DNA from: Acidobacteriota bacterium
Lineage (GTDB): Bacteria; Acidobacteriota; JAAYUB01
NCBI GenBank assembly: GCA_016935015.1
Contig: JAFGRT010000219.1
Location: 1 to 64,000 of the forward strand
Length of the DNA stretch: 64,000 nt
Direction: 5' to 3'
Shown here: positions 1 to 8,009 of the stretch, piece after piece
Numbering within the stretch: the stretch's first letter is position 1
How the letters are laid out: each line of letters begins with the position of its first letter
The notes under the pieces: generated by a model
What the model saw: only the letters and a program-made list of their open reading frames with translations
The model's database searches: none
Told to the model about the DNA's origin: nothing
Made by a program: the position numbers and the translations under genes

Positions 1-2
1 CC

Positions 3-185
3 GCCGCCTGTGATGCCACCGGCCGTCTCATGGGCATGATGCCCCATCCGGAGCGACATTTTTTTTTCACTCAAGGCGATGACTGGACTCTGCGCCGGGA
101 AAAGGCCCGTCGTCAGGGCAAAGCGACTCCCGAGGCGGGAGAGGGCCGGATCATCTTCTCTAACGCTGTCCGTTATTTCCAGTGA
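3..185 (+). CDS. purQ: Phosphoribosylformylglycinamidine synthase, glutaminase part, C-terminal end (partial)
   Basis: Only the last 60 codons are in the window; the gene enters from the left and stops with TGA at 183-185. The visible residues include MGMMPHPERHFFF, which matches the region of the class I glutaminase domain that carries the His and Glu of the Cys-His-Glu triad, and a final SNAVRYFQ typical of the end of the FGAM synthase amidotransferase. The enzyme supplies ammonia for the fourth step of purine synthesis. The catalytic Cys lies outside the window. It could be a separate PurQ or the glutaminase end of a fused PurL; the fragment does not decide this. Confidence 0.75.
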   Translation, partial: AACDATGRLMGMMPHPERHFFFTQGDDWTLRREKARRQGKATPEAGEGRIIFSNAVRYFQ

Positions 186-233
186 AGTGATGGCGCACCG
201 CGGGGAAATCCGCGCGCCGGAATTCGTTCCACC

Positions 234-2360
234 TTAAATAAAATAATCGAAATCCTGCTCCCGGTAGGACCAGCGGCCCAGTCGAAAAATCTGGGCCGGC
301 TGGTATTCGGGGTCGACCCGAATATAGTTGCGCGCACCGGTCCAGAAAAAGTAGCGACCGCTGATGAGTTCGTGCATTTGGTACGTCTCGTCCGGTTTGA
401 GGCCGAGCTCGGCCAGCGGCAACTCCACGGTGGCTTCGTGCGCCTCGAAGGGATCGAGGTTGACAGCCATCAGGATGATGTTTTTCAGATCGGCGGTATG
501 CTTGCCGTAAAACAGGAGATTGTCGTTGTCGGCCGTGTAGAATCGGAGATTGCGGTATTGTTGCAGGGCCGGTTGCTCGCGGCGGATCTGGTTGAGACGA
601 CGGATGAAATCCTTGATGTTACCAGGGCGGTTCCAGTCCCACACCTTGTGCTCGTATTTCTCCGAATGGAGATATTCCTCCGTACCCGGTACCGGCGTGC
701 CTTCACACAACTCGAAGCCGTTATACATCCCCCAGACGGAACTGAGCGTCGCGGCCAGTGCCGCCCGCATCTTGAACGCCTGGCGCGGCGCGTTTTGCAG
801 GACCTTGGGTAGGATATCGGGAGTATTGGTGAACAGGTTCCCGCGCATGTATTCGGCCACGTCCGTCTGCGTCAATTCGGTAAAATAATCAGTGATCTCC
901 TGCTTGAAATTTCGCCAGGTGAAATAGGTGTAGCTCTGGCTGAATCCTGCCTTGGCCAGTGCCTTCATCATCTTGGGCCGGGTAAAGGCTTCGGAAAGAA
1001 AGAGCACATCCGGATCGGTGGCCTGAATGCGGCGGAGCAGCCACTCCCAAAAAAACACGGGTTTGGTATGGGGATTGTCGACGCGGAAAATCCGCACGCC
1101 CTGGTCCATCCAGAAGCGAATCACCCGCTCGATCTCCTGCCACAGCCCGGTTCGATCCGTAGTATTGAAATCCAATGGATAGATGTCCTCGTACTTTTTG
1201 GGGGGGTTTTCCGCGAATTTGACGGAGCCGTCGGGTCGTTTGCAGAACCATTCGGGGTGTTCAGTGACCCAGGGGTGATCCGGAGACGTCTGGAGGGCCA
1301 GATCCAACGCCACTTCCATGCCCTGCGCCCGGCACGCCCGCTCGAAGCGATGAAAATCCTCCAGGGTGCCCAGTCCGGGTTCGATGGCGGTGTGGCCGCC
1401 CTGTTCGTTGCCGATGGCATAGGGACAGCCGGGGCTGCCCGGCGGGCAGATGAGACTGTTGTTGGGTCCCTTGCGGTTGGTGCGACCGATGGGATGAATG
1501 GGGGCCAGATACACTACATCGAAGCCCAGATCCTGAATCTCGGGCAGCCGCTTCTCCATGTCGGCGAACGTGGCACTGCGGCCCTCCCTTGTGCCTTGGG
1601 AACGCGGCCACATTTCGTACCAGGCGCCGAACTCGGCCTGAGGCCGATCCACGACAACTTCCAGGATTCGCTGGTATTGCCCGCAAGCGGTCCGATCCGG
1701 GTATTTGGCTAGCAGAGCTCGCAACTCGGGGCCGAGTATCACCTCTTCGACAACATCCCCGGCCCAGGTTCGCATCCGGGCGGCGGTTCCCAGCTGGTGC
1801 AAAATGTCTTTCAGCTCGGTCACCAGTTTCTCCACCGGTGACCGGTCTTGGGCCTTGACCACGATGTCGTCCACCAGTTCCACCGCGTGGTCGAGACGTT
1901 CGTCCGGATTGGGTCGCCCTTCGAAGGTTCGCCGGATCTCGGCCCAGCGACGACGATCCGTCTCCGAAGCATCGCACAGCAAGTGGTCAATCAGCTGACG
2001 GCCTTCCAGCAGGTCGCTGCTCAGATCCATGCCGGCGGCGTGTTTCTTGGCCAGGTCCTGGGCCCAAGACAGGAACTTGTCACGCCAGCCGAAGATGGTG
2101 TATTCATACACCGTGTTGGCTTCCAGGGGGAAGGACCCGGCCCAGCGGTCATTCTCCAGCGGCTGCAGCGGGGATTCCTGCCAGGAGTCTTCCCCGTGGC
2201 GACGATACCGGACCACCGCCCGCACGATGTCGTGGCCGTGCGTCAGGATGTCGGCCTCCACCGCCAGAATGTCGCCGACAATCCGTTTCACGGGAAAGCG
2301 CCCGCCGTCGATCTCCGGCGTGACGTTCAGTATGACCACCGTGTCAATTGCTGGAATCAT
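234..2360 (-). CDS. glgE: Alpha-1,4-glucan:maltose-1-phosphate maltosyltransferase (GlgE, GH13_3)
   Basis: This cytoplasmic enzyme extends alpha-1,4-glucans with maltose from maltose 1-phosphate. The 708-residue length fits the family. The N-terminal beta-sandwich (residues 1-100, with VTPEIDGGRFPVKR) and a helical insert precede the GH13 barrel. The probable nucleophile is D428 in FRVDNPHTK and the acid/base is E457 in LFLSEAF; the 29-residue spacing is that known for GlgE. The reading frame runs upstream to 2438, but I chose the ATG at 2358-2360 because an AGGTGAAGAG ribosome site precedes it and the GlgE N-terminus begins there. No treS, pep2 or glgB is adjacent, so the source of maltose 1-phosphate is elsewhere. 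Confidence 0.93.
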   Translation of the reverse strand: MIPAIDTVVILNVTPEIDGGRFPVKRIVGDILAVEADILTHGHDIVRAVVRYRRHGEDSWQESPLQPLENDRWAGSFPLEANTVYEYTIFGWRDKFLSWAQDLAKKHAAGMDLSSDLLEGRQLIDHLLCDASETDRRRWAEIRRTFEGRPNPDERLDHAVELVDDIVVKAQDRSPVEKLVTELKDILHQLGTAARMRTWAGDVVEEVILGPELRALLAKYPDRTACGQYQRILEVVVDRPQAEFGAWYEMWPRSQGTREGRSATFADMEKRLPEIQDLGFDVVYLAPIHPIGRTNRKGPNNSLICPPGSPGCPYAIGNEQGGHTAIEPGLGTLEDFHRFERACRAQGMEVALDLALQTSPDHPWVTEHPEWFCKRPDGSVKFAENPPKKYEDIYPLDFNTTDRTGLWQEIERVIRFWMDQGVRIFRVDNPHTKPVFFWEWLLRRIQATDPDVLFLSEAFTRPKMMKALAKAGFSQSYTYFTWRNFKQEITDYFTELTQTDVAEYMRGNLFTNTPDILPKVLQNAPRQAFKMRAALAATLSSVWGMYNGFELCEGTPVPGTEEYLHSEKYEHKVWDWNRPGNIKDFIRRLNQIRREQPALQQYRNLRFYTADNDNLLFYGKHTADLKNIILMAVNLDPFEAHEATVELPLAELGLKPDETYQMHELISGRYFFWTGARNYIRVDPEYQPAQIFRLGRWSYREQDFDYFI

Positions 2361-2672
2361 CTCTTCACCTCGTGTCGCCCTGATTATCCTGACCCGGTCC
2401 CGCTGCCGGAGAAAACCGGGCACCGGGCCGGCCGCCAACGGAATGGGAAATCGTATCTTACCGATTCCCAGGTTATAAATTCAACTGCTTTCTCCAGAGT
2501 CGTGCCGCCGGAAGGCCGGGCGAACATTATTTCGCCTGCCACCCTGAAAATACGGCCTCCCGGCCACAGCCCGCTGCATCCAACAAACAACGACAAAATA
2601 CATTCTCATCGACCAAGGGTTATGCTAAACTGAAGTATCATTCCACCGACGCATGAACCATAGGGAGGCGCT
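2361..2672. other. Intergenic region between divergent glgE and the protease-FHA gene
   Basis: These 312 bases hold no convincing gene. The left part carries the probable glgE promoter. On the right, the protease gene is preceded by a GGGAGG ribosome site at about 2661-2666 and by a weak -10-like TATGCTAAACT at 2621-2631 without a clear -35 box. Confidence 0.5.
2455..2484 (-). promoter_or_regulatory. Probable glgE promoter
   Basis: On the minus strand TTGAAT (2479-2484) is followed after 18 bases by TAAGAT (2455-2460), about 95 bases before the glgE start. The -10 box is imperfect. Confidence 0.4.
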
Positions 2673-4316
2673 ATGAGCAGAAAGTTTTATCCTGTGTTGT
2701 GCATTATCCTGGTCTGCCTGGGGCTGGTACATTCGTTGGCTGTGGACCCCAACCGGGAACGCATGACCCTTCTGGTCAAACCGGCGGTCGTGTTCGTTTA
2801 TTCCGACATCCAGGTCGGGGTGACTTTGCACACCACGGACGGCCCCATTGAATTCGATCCGGTCCCCATGAACAGCATGGGGTCGGGTTTCATCGTCAAT
2901 TCGGACGGGTACATCGTTACCAACGGGCATGTGGTGGAGCGCTACCACAGCAAGGATAACAACAAGCTGAAACAGGAAGCCGTCGTCTTCATCCTGGAGC
3001 AGTATATTTTCCCTGAATTTGCCCGTAAAAATGGGCGACCGCCCACTCAGGAGGAAATGGTTCAAATCTACCAGAACCTGCTCCCTAACTTTTCTTTCAA
3101 GATCGCCAAACAGCTCTTTGTTTTTCTGTCCAACTGGGAAAAATACCCCGCTGAGATCAAGCAGTTCAGCCCGCCCATCACGTTCATGTCGGGGAAAACG
3201 GAAGGCATCGTCAGCTACGAGGAGGAGGAGGCCGGTAAGGATATCGCCATTCTCAAAATCGAGAAAGGCGATCTACCCACGGTGACGCTGGGTGATTCGG
3301 ATGACGTCCGGCTCCAGGAACCGGCGTTTCCGGCCGGCTATCCCGGGGTAGTGACCGAGCACAATTATCTCAGCTCGTCCACGATGCTGGAATCATCCTT
3401 TACCTCCGGACATGTGTCCAGTCTGAAAGTGGATGTCAAGGGCACGCCCGTCATCCAGTTCGACGCGTCGGTCACCTGGGGCAACTCCGGCGGTCCGGTG
3501 TTCAATGATCGGGGCGAGGTCATCGGTATTGCCACGTTCATCAGTCTCAAGTCCTCCGGCCAGGGAGCCATGCCCATCCAGGGTTTCAATTTTGCCGTGC
3601 CCATCAACACCGCCAAGGAATTCATCCGTTCAGCCGGCGTCGTGCCCAACAGCGGACATTTCAACAATTTGTGGCGGGATGCCCTGGATTTGTATTTTGA
3701 CGAGGATTACGAAGCGCTGGTCACCAAGTGCGACGAGATTCTGCGGTTGTATCCCAATCAGCCGGATGTCCGGCGCATCCAGGTCAAGGCGCAGAAGGAG
3801 CTGCTGACCAATCCGCCCTCCGTCCTCAAAAAAATCGGTCGTTACTGGTGGATCCTGCTGATTGCCGCTATCGTCGTCCTGGGTCTGATCCTCGCCGTTG
3901 TCATGGTAGGCAAGGCCGGCCGCGGCAAGGCGGCCCCGCCGCAACGGGCGGCCGGGGGTGATCTCAAGGCGACAACGGTGGATGTCCATGCTTCCCGACA
4001 GCGGGTGGGAAGCTTCGGTCGTCTGGTTTGTGAAAAGGGACCGATACAGGGCAAGACCTGGGAAGTGCCCCAGACCGGCCTGAGTATCGGCCGGGATCCA
4101 TCACAAAACAATGTGGTAGTGCCCGATGATCATGTGTCCAAAGTGCATGCGATTGTGACGCCGACGTCCCAGGGATTGATGATCGAGGACAAAAATTCCA
4201 CCAACGGCACGTTTATCAACGAGGTCGGTGCCCAGAGTATCCGCCAGCAGGTTGTCAAGAGTGGGGATCGAATTATCCTGGGTAGCAAACAGGCGGCTAT
4301 TTTCCGCATCGAATAA
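2673..4316 (+). CDS. Exported trypsin-like (S1C/HtrA-type) serine protease with transmembrane segment and C-terminal FHA domain
   Basis: The 547-residue protein starts with a signal sequence (1-23). A trypsin-like domain follows with H86 in TNGHVV, D190 in GKDIAIL and S272 in WGNSGGP, so the triad is intact. There are 104 residues between H86 and D190, much more than in DegP-type proteases, including a charged helical-looking insert. No PDZ domain is evident; residues 325-380 look helical. A hydrophobic helix at 391-412 and a linker with KATTVD (432-437) lead to an FHA domain at about 447-545 with SIGRD, S489-x-x-H492 and NSTNGTF. The likely topology is protease outside and FHA inside the cytoplasm. 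It heads a block with a second FHA protein and a membrane Ser/Thr kinase, so the FHA probably reads that kinase's phosphorylation. The substrate is unknown. Confidence 0.88.
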   Translation: MSRKFYPVLCIILVCLGLVHSLAVDPNRERMTLLVKPAVVFVYSDIQVGVTLHTTDGPIEFDPVPMNSMGSGFIVNSDGYIVTNGHVVERYHSKDNNKLKQEAVVFILEQYIFPEFARKNGRPPTQEEMVQIYQNLLPNFSFKIAKQLFVFLSNWEKYPAEIKQFSPPITFMSGKTEGIVSYEEEEAGKDIAILKIEKGDLPTVTLGDSDDVRLQEPAFPAGYPGVVTEHNYLSSSTMLESSFTSGHVSSLKVDVKGTPVIQFDASVTWGNSGGPVFNDRGEVIGIATFISLKSSGQGAMPIQGFNFAVPINTAKEFIRSAGVVPNSGHFNNLWRDALDLYFDEDYEALVTKCDEILRLYPNQPDVRRIQVKAQKELLTNPPSVLKKIGRYWWILLIAAIVVLGLILAVVMVGKAGRGKAAPPQRAAGGDLKATTVDVHASRQRVGSFGRLVCEKGPIQGKTWEVPQTGLSIGRDPSQNNVVVPDDHVSKVHAIVTPTSQGLMIEDKNSTNGTFINEVGAQSIRQQVVKSGDRIILGSKQAAIFRIE

Positions 4317-4345
4317 TATTCGGTTGAAGAAGGGATGTGACTCCC

Positions 4346-4939
4346 ATGACCAAATATTGCCCCAATGGTCATCCCATGGAAGACTGGATGACGGAGTGCC
4401 CGTTCTGTACCCGGGCCGGCGAGGGCGTGCGCAAGGTACTGGGCGATCAGACCGAAGCGGAAACCGCGGCCAAAACGGAGGCGGAGGCGATGGCGGGGCT
4501 GAAGGCGACGGTAGTGGACGGGTACACGGAATTCTACGAAACGCCCCTGAAAGCGACGGTAGTGGACGGCGTCGCTGTCAAGGCGACAAAGGTGATGGGC
4601 GCGGATGTTCCCGCGGGTCGAAAGCCCCGCCAGCAATTGCCCCTCATGGGCTGGCTGGTCATCATGAACGGTGACAGGAAGTGGCAGGATTTTCGCATCG
4701 ACACCGAGCGGCTGACCATCGGTCAGGGAGAGGAATGCGAAATCCGGATTCCGGACGATGCCGTCTCCACCCGTCACGCCAGTCTGCGCCGTGCCCCCGA
4801 GGGCCTTTTGCTGACGGATTTGGATTCCACGAACGGTACGTTCATCAACAACGATCCGGACAGGATTTCCCGGGTAGTGCTCAAGGATGAGGACCTGATC
4901 CGGGTGGGCACAACCTATTTAAAATTCCGCCGACTGTAA
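4346..4939 (+). CDS. Zinc-ribbon-like FHA-domain protein
   Basis: The 197-residue cytoplasmic protein has an N-terminal C5-x3-H9-x8-C18-x2-C21 pattern that looks like a zinc ribbon. A linker carries KATVVD twice (residues 53-58 and 69-74) and a variant KATKVM. An FHA domain (about 100-195) has LTIGQGEE, S141-x-x-H144 and DSTNGTF. T55 and T71 have Asp at +3, the spacing preferred by many FHA domains for phosphothreonine, so these are candidate kinase sites. This resembles the logic of GarA/OdhI, but the targets are unknown. A GTG at 4337 is in frame; ATG 4346 is preferred because the AAGAAGGG ribosome site lies 11 bases before it but only 2 bases before the GTG. The kinase gene starts 12 bases downstream. 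Confidence 0.88.
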   Translation: MTKYCPNGHPMEDWMTECPFCTRAGEGVRKVLGDQTEAETAAKTEAEAMAGLKATVVDGYTEFYETPLKATVVDGVAVKATKVMGADVPAGRKPRQQLPLMGWLVIMNGDRKWQDFRIDTERLTIGQGEECEIRIPDDAVSTRHASLRRAPEGLLLTDLDSTNGTFINNDPDRISRVVLKDEDLIRVGTTYLKFRRL

Positions 4940-4951
4940 TGGGAGTCGACC

Positions 4952-7000
4952 ATGATCGGACAAGTGATCGGTCAGTATCGCATCTTGGAGAAAATCGGCC
5001 AGGGCGGCATGGGTGAGGTCTACAAGGCCGTCGATGTCAACCTGGATCGGGTCGTGGCCATCAAGATGCTGTCCAAGGATCTTACCCAAGATGAGACCCT
5101 GATCCAACGTTTCCGCTCCGAGGCCAAGACTCAGGCACAGCTGAATCACCCCAATATCTGTACCCTCTACAGCCTCCTCAAACACCAGGACAACCTTTTT
5201 ATGGTCATGGAGTTCGTGGAAGGGCAAACCTTCGAGCAGCTGATCAAATCGCGCGGGCCACTCCCCTTTCAGGAGATCGTTCCGCTCTTTCAGCAGGCGC
5301 TGTTCGGGCTGAGTCGGGCCCATCGCATGGGCATCATCCACCGCGATATCAAGCCGGCCAATGTCATCGTCAACCGGGAAGGTGTGGTCAAAGTGATGGA
5401 TTTCGGCATCGCCCGCGTGGTGGGTGAGTCACGGCTGACCCGCACCGGACTGGCGGTGGGTACCTTGTTCTACATGCCGCCGGAACAAATTCAAGGCAAG
5501 GAGGTGGACTATCGCGCCGACATTTATGCCCTCGGACTGACCATTTACGAGCTGCTGACGGGCACACTGCCGTTCCGGGCCACCACGGAATTCGAAATCA
5601 TGCAGGCCCACGTCAAGGAAATTCCAAAGCCCCCCTCCAAGGTTTATCCTTACTTGCCCAAGGTATTCGACAAGGTCGTTCTGCGGGCGCTGGAAAAAGA
5701 CCCGGCCCGGCGATACCAGACTGTGGAGGAATTCTCCCAGGCACTGGGACAGGCCATGCAGGAAGCCATGCGAGCGGCACCCCAGACAACCCTGGGGCAG
5801 ACGGTGGCCACGCCCACCGCCGCCCCGCTCGGGCAGACGGTGGCCCAGACGACCATGGCTCCCGTGGTTATGCCGAGCCCGGGCTGGCTGGGATTGACCA
5901 AAAAGCAGCTGCTAATGATTGGCGGCAGTGTCTTCGGGGTGATCGCCATCGGTCTGATCATTATCCTGGGACTGGTTCTTTTCAGCGGCAAGAAAGACCT
6001 CCCATCCTCCGGTTCGACCCTTGCTGACGCCAGCTCCGTTACGAGTACGACCACCAGCGGCACGCCGTCGACGCCGGCACCGCGGGATGTCGTTGGACCG
6101 TCCAAATCCAAGGTGGATCTTGGCGGGAAAAATATCCCCGGGCTGGAAACCAAGAAGTCGGAACCTGAACCGCCATCATCCACCCGCACCCAACCGAAGG
6201 AATCCCGACCCAGTTCCAAGCCGGCCGGCGAGAAGCAGGTCGAGACTCCGTCCCCGCCGAAAAAGGAAGAGTCTGACCCCTGGGCGGAGGAACAAGGCAA
6301 GAGCGCCGATCCCGGCGGCGCCATTGTACTGCCGGGTGGCGGCGGCAGTCCGAGCGATCCGGCGACGGAACAGGTGCGGGAACTGGAGCGCCGGGCCCAG
6401 GCGGCCTTCAATCAGGGGAATTACGCGTTTCCGCAGAACGACTGCGCCTTCTACTACGTGGCGGAAATCCTGAAGCGGGATCCGGGGAATGCGACGGCCG
6501 CCAACCTGTTCCAACAGATGGTACCCCTGCTGGAATCGCAAATGAATACGCTGGTCAGCCGGGGCGATTATGCCGGGGCACGAAATCTGGTGGGCGCGGT
6601 GCTGACCTACTTTCCCAATGACCCTGACTTGCGTGAGGCTTACAATTCCTTGCAGGGGATGGAGGAACAGGCCGCTCAAACCGAGGAGGCCGAGACTTTC
6701 CTGGTGAGCCATGATCACACGGGCAGTTTCATGGGCTTCTGCGTGGGATACCTTCACATCTACCCGGACCGGTTGGTCTTCCAGGTCATCCAGACAAACG
6801 ACGGGCAGCAACATGGTTTCGATGTCAGTCGCGGGCAGATCAAGGAATTTGAAACCAACGTCTGGCCCATTGGCGGGTATTCCTGTTTTCATATTAAACT
6901 GCGGGACGGGCGTAATTTCAATTTTGCCTACATCGACCAGAACGGGACCAATATGGATCCGTCCATCGTGGTGGCGGCCTATGAAGACGCCGGAGAATAA
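4952..7000 (+). CDS. Transmembrane Ser/Thr protein kinase (PknB-type) with TPR-like and unknown C-terminal domain
   Basis: The 682-residue protein has a complete N-terminal kinase domain: glycine loop IGQGGMGEV (15-23), K38 in VAIK, H130-R131-D132, D150-F-G and the MPPEQ motif near 175-179. Thr-rich juxtamembrane repeats LGQTVA occur at 281-286 and 293-298. A membrane helix follows at about 320-345. A Ser/Pro/Lys-rich linker (350-470) leads to a helical TPR-like stretch (475-590) and a terminal domain of about 90 residues beginning FLVSHDHTGSFMGF that I do not recognise; it may be a PH-like beta fold. The catalytic part should be cytoplasmic and the tail extracytoplasmic, as in PknB-type receptors, but without PASTA domains. 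The two upstream FHA genes are the obvious first substrates. Confidence 0.93.
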   Translation: MIGQVIGQYRILEKIGQGGMGEVYKAVDVNLDRVVAIKMLSKDLTQDETLIQRFRSEAKTQAQLNHPNICTLYSLLKHQDNLFMVMEFVEGQTFEQLIKSRGPLPFQEIVPLFQQALFGLSRAHRMGIIHRDIKPANVIVNREGVVKVMDFGIARVVGESRLTRTGLAVGTLFYMPPEQIQGKEVDYRADIYALGLTIYELLTGTLPFRATTEFEIMQAHVKEIPKPPSKVYPYLPKVFDKVVLRALEKDPARRYQTVEEFSQALGQAMQEAMRAAPQTTLGQTVATPTAAPLGQTVAQTTMAPVVMPSPGWLGLTKKQLLMIGGSVFGVIAIGLIIILGLVLFSGKKDLPSSGSTLADASSVTSTTTSGTPSTPAPRDVVGPSKSKVDLGGKNIPGLETKKSEPEPPSSTRTQPKESRPSSKPAGEKQVETPSPPKKEESDPWAEEQGKSADPGGAIVLPGGGGSPSDPATEQVRELERRAQAAFNQGNYAFPQNDCAFYYVAEILKRDPGNATAANLFQQMVPLLESQMNTLVSRGDYAGARNLVGAVLTYFPNDPDLREAYNSLQGMEEQAAQTEEAETFLVSHDHTGSFMGFCVGYLHIYPDRLVFQVIQTNDGQQHGFDVSRGQIKEFETNVWPIGGYSCFHIKLRDGRNFNFAYIDQNGTNMDPSIVVAAYEDAGE

Positions 7001-7065
7001 AAAAGCGAACAACAAACGCGGGGATCTCCCGATAATTGAGATGAGTTCAAACAAGGAGAAATGAC

Positions 7066-7398
7066 ATGACCATTCAGAATGTAAATAATGTCAGCCAGAC
7101 TTTTTCACTGCAGGACATCTCCAACATTACCCAGCCGAAGCCCAGCGGCTGGAGCAAGTTCAAGAGCGTGCTGGGCGGCATCGCCGGCGCGGCCTCATCA
7201 TTTATTCCCGGGGCCGGGATTATCAGCGGTCTGCTGGGCGGCGGCGGAGTCGGCGGAACCGGCTCCAACCAGCAGTGGGAGTTGCTGCAGCAACAGTACC
7301 AGATCCAGCAGGAGACCCAGATGTTCAATATGATGACCAATGTCTCCAAGACCAAGCACGATGCGGCCATGTCGGCCATTCGGAACATGAAGGCGTAA
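7066..7398 (+). CDS. Small glycine-rich protein of unknown function
   Basis: This 110-residue protein starts at an ATG 7 bases after AAGGAG, 65 bases downstream of the kinase gene. It has a polar N-terminus (1-34), a hydrophobic Gly/Ala-rich segment (36-66, GGIAGAAS and IISGLLGGGG) and a Gln-rich amphipathic C-terminal helix ending VSKTKHDAAMSAIRNMKA. It has no cleavable signal peptide. The final helix resembles in pattern the C-terminal helix of type III secretion needle proteins (Ser/Lys, Lys-Asp, then Ile-x-Asn), but that is a visual similarity only. It may be an exported or membrane-active small protein. The function is unknown. Confidence 0.75.
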   Translation: MTIQNVNNVSQTFSLQDISNITQPKPSGWSKFKSVLGGIAGAASSFIPGAGIISGLLGGGGVGGTGSNQQWELLQQQYQIQQETQMFNMMTNVSKTKHDAAMSAIRNMKA

Positions 7399-7431
7399 AC
7401 ACGGCGAACCCTATTTTCGTATAGATGGCTC

Positions 7432-7827
7432 ATGAAGATTGATCCGAAGCACCATTCATTTCAAGTGCCCCCGGACCAGCCGCGAATCGACTCGGCGCCG
7501 GAAACCGACCGTTCCGCTCAAACCGCCGCTTTCTCGGAAAAGGTTCAAACCGGTACCGAAGGCGGGATGCAGGTGGAAGTCGATCCGCTGCAGTCCCGGT
7601 TGACCGAGATGATCCGGAACAAGAATCTGGATGATCCCAAGGAGAAGCTGGAAGTGAGCTTGCTGGTCATGCGCGAAACATTGCTGTCGGTATTCGGCGA
7701 GTCTTTTTTGCAGGGACTGGACATGGAAACCATGCTGGACACGTTTCGCGAGTTTGTGGAAAGCGATCCCTCGTTGCAGGAAATGTTCGACCACTTGCTC
7801 CATTCACTGGCCAATACATCCGAGTGA
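7432..7827 (+). CDS. Small acidic helical protein of unknown function
   Basis: This 131-residue protein starts 33 bases after the 110-residue gene and is probably in the same operon. Residues 1-45 look disordered and contain FSEKV; residues 50-128 look all-helical and acidic (LTEMIRNK, VSLLVMRETLLSVF, MFDHLLHSL). It has no signal peptide, membrane helix or motif that I recognise. The size and acidity would suit a partner or chaperone of the preceding small protein, but this rests on position alone. No clear ribosome site precedes the ATG. Confidence 0.7.
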   Translation: MKIDPKHHSFQVPPDQPRIDSAPETDRSAQTAAFSEKVQTGTEGGMQVEVDPLQSRLTEMIRNKNLDDPKEKLEVSLLVMRETLLSVFGESFLQGLDMETMLDTFREFVESDPSLQEMFDHLLHSLANTSE

Positions 7828-7943
7828 ACAGCCGGCGCCGTCAGGGTAATGAAATGAAGACGTATTTCTTCCGAACGGATGGGGTTACCGGTCTTCCCTC
7901 CGCATCCTTCCAATCCTGACCAATCCAATCATTTTATCCGTCC

Positions 7944-7980
7944 GCCGGTCTGAACGTTGACCGGCCGATGTTGTTTTTCC
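7944..7980 (+). terminator. Possible rho-independent terminator after the kinase/FHA block
   Basis: GCCGGTC (7944-7950) pairs with GACCGGC (7959-7965) around an 8-base loop. A T-rich stretch TGTTGTTTTT follows at 7969-7978. It sits between the block and the convergent phzF gene. Confidence 0.45.
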
Positions 7981-8009
7981 ATCTTCCGGCGGTGGAGGAA
8001 CTGTCGTCG

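Noticed and set aside
1848-2633. Plus-strand frame of 261 codons opposite glgE
   Set aside because: Shadow of a well-supported gene; no ribosome site or recognisable domain.
4337-4345. GTG 4337 as start of the FHA protein
   Set aside because: Only two bases separate it from the ribosome site; ATG 4346 has normal spacing.
5792-5848. LGQTVA repeats in the kinase linker as a tandem DNA repeat or phase-variable site
   Set aside because: Only two imperfect copies, in frame and separated; not a slippage tract.
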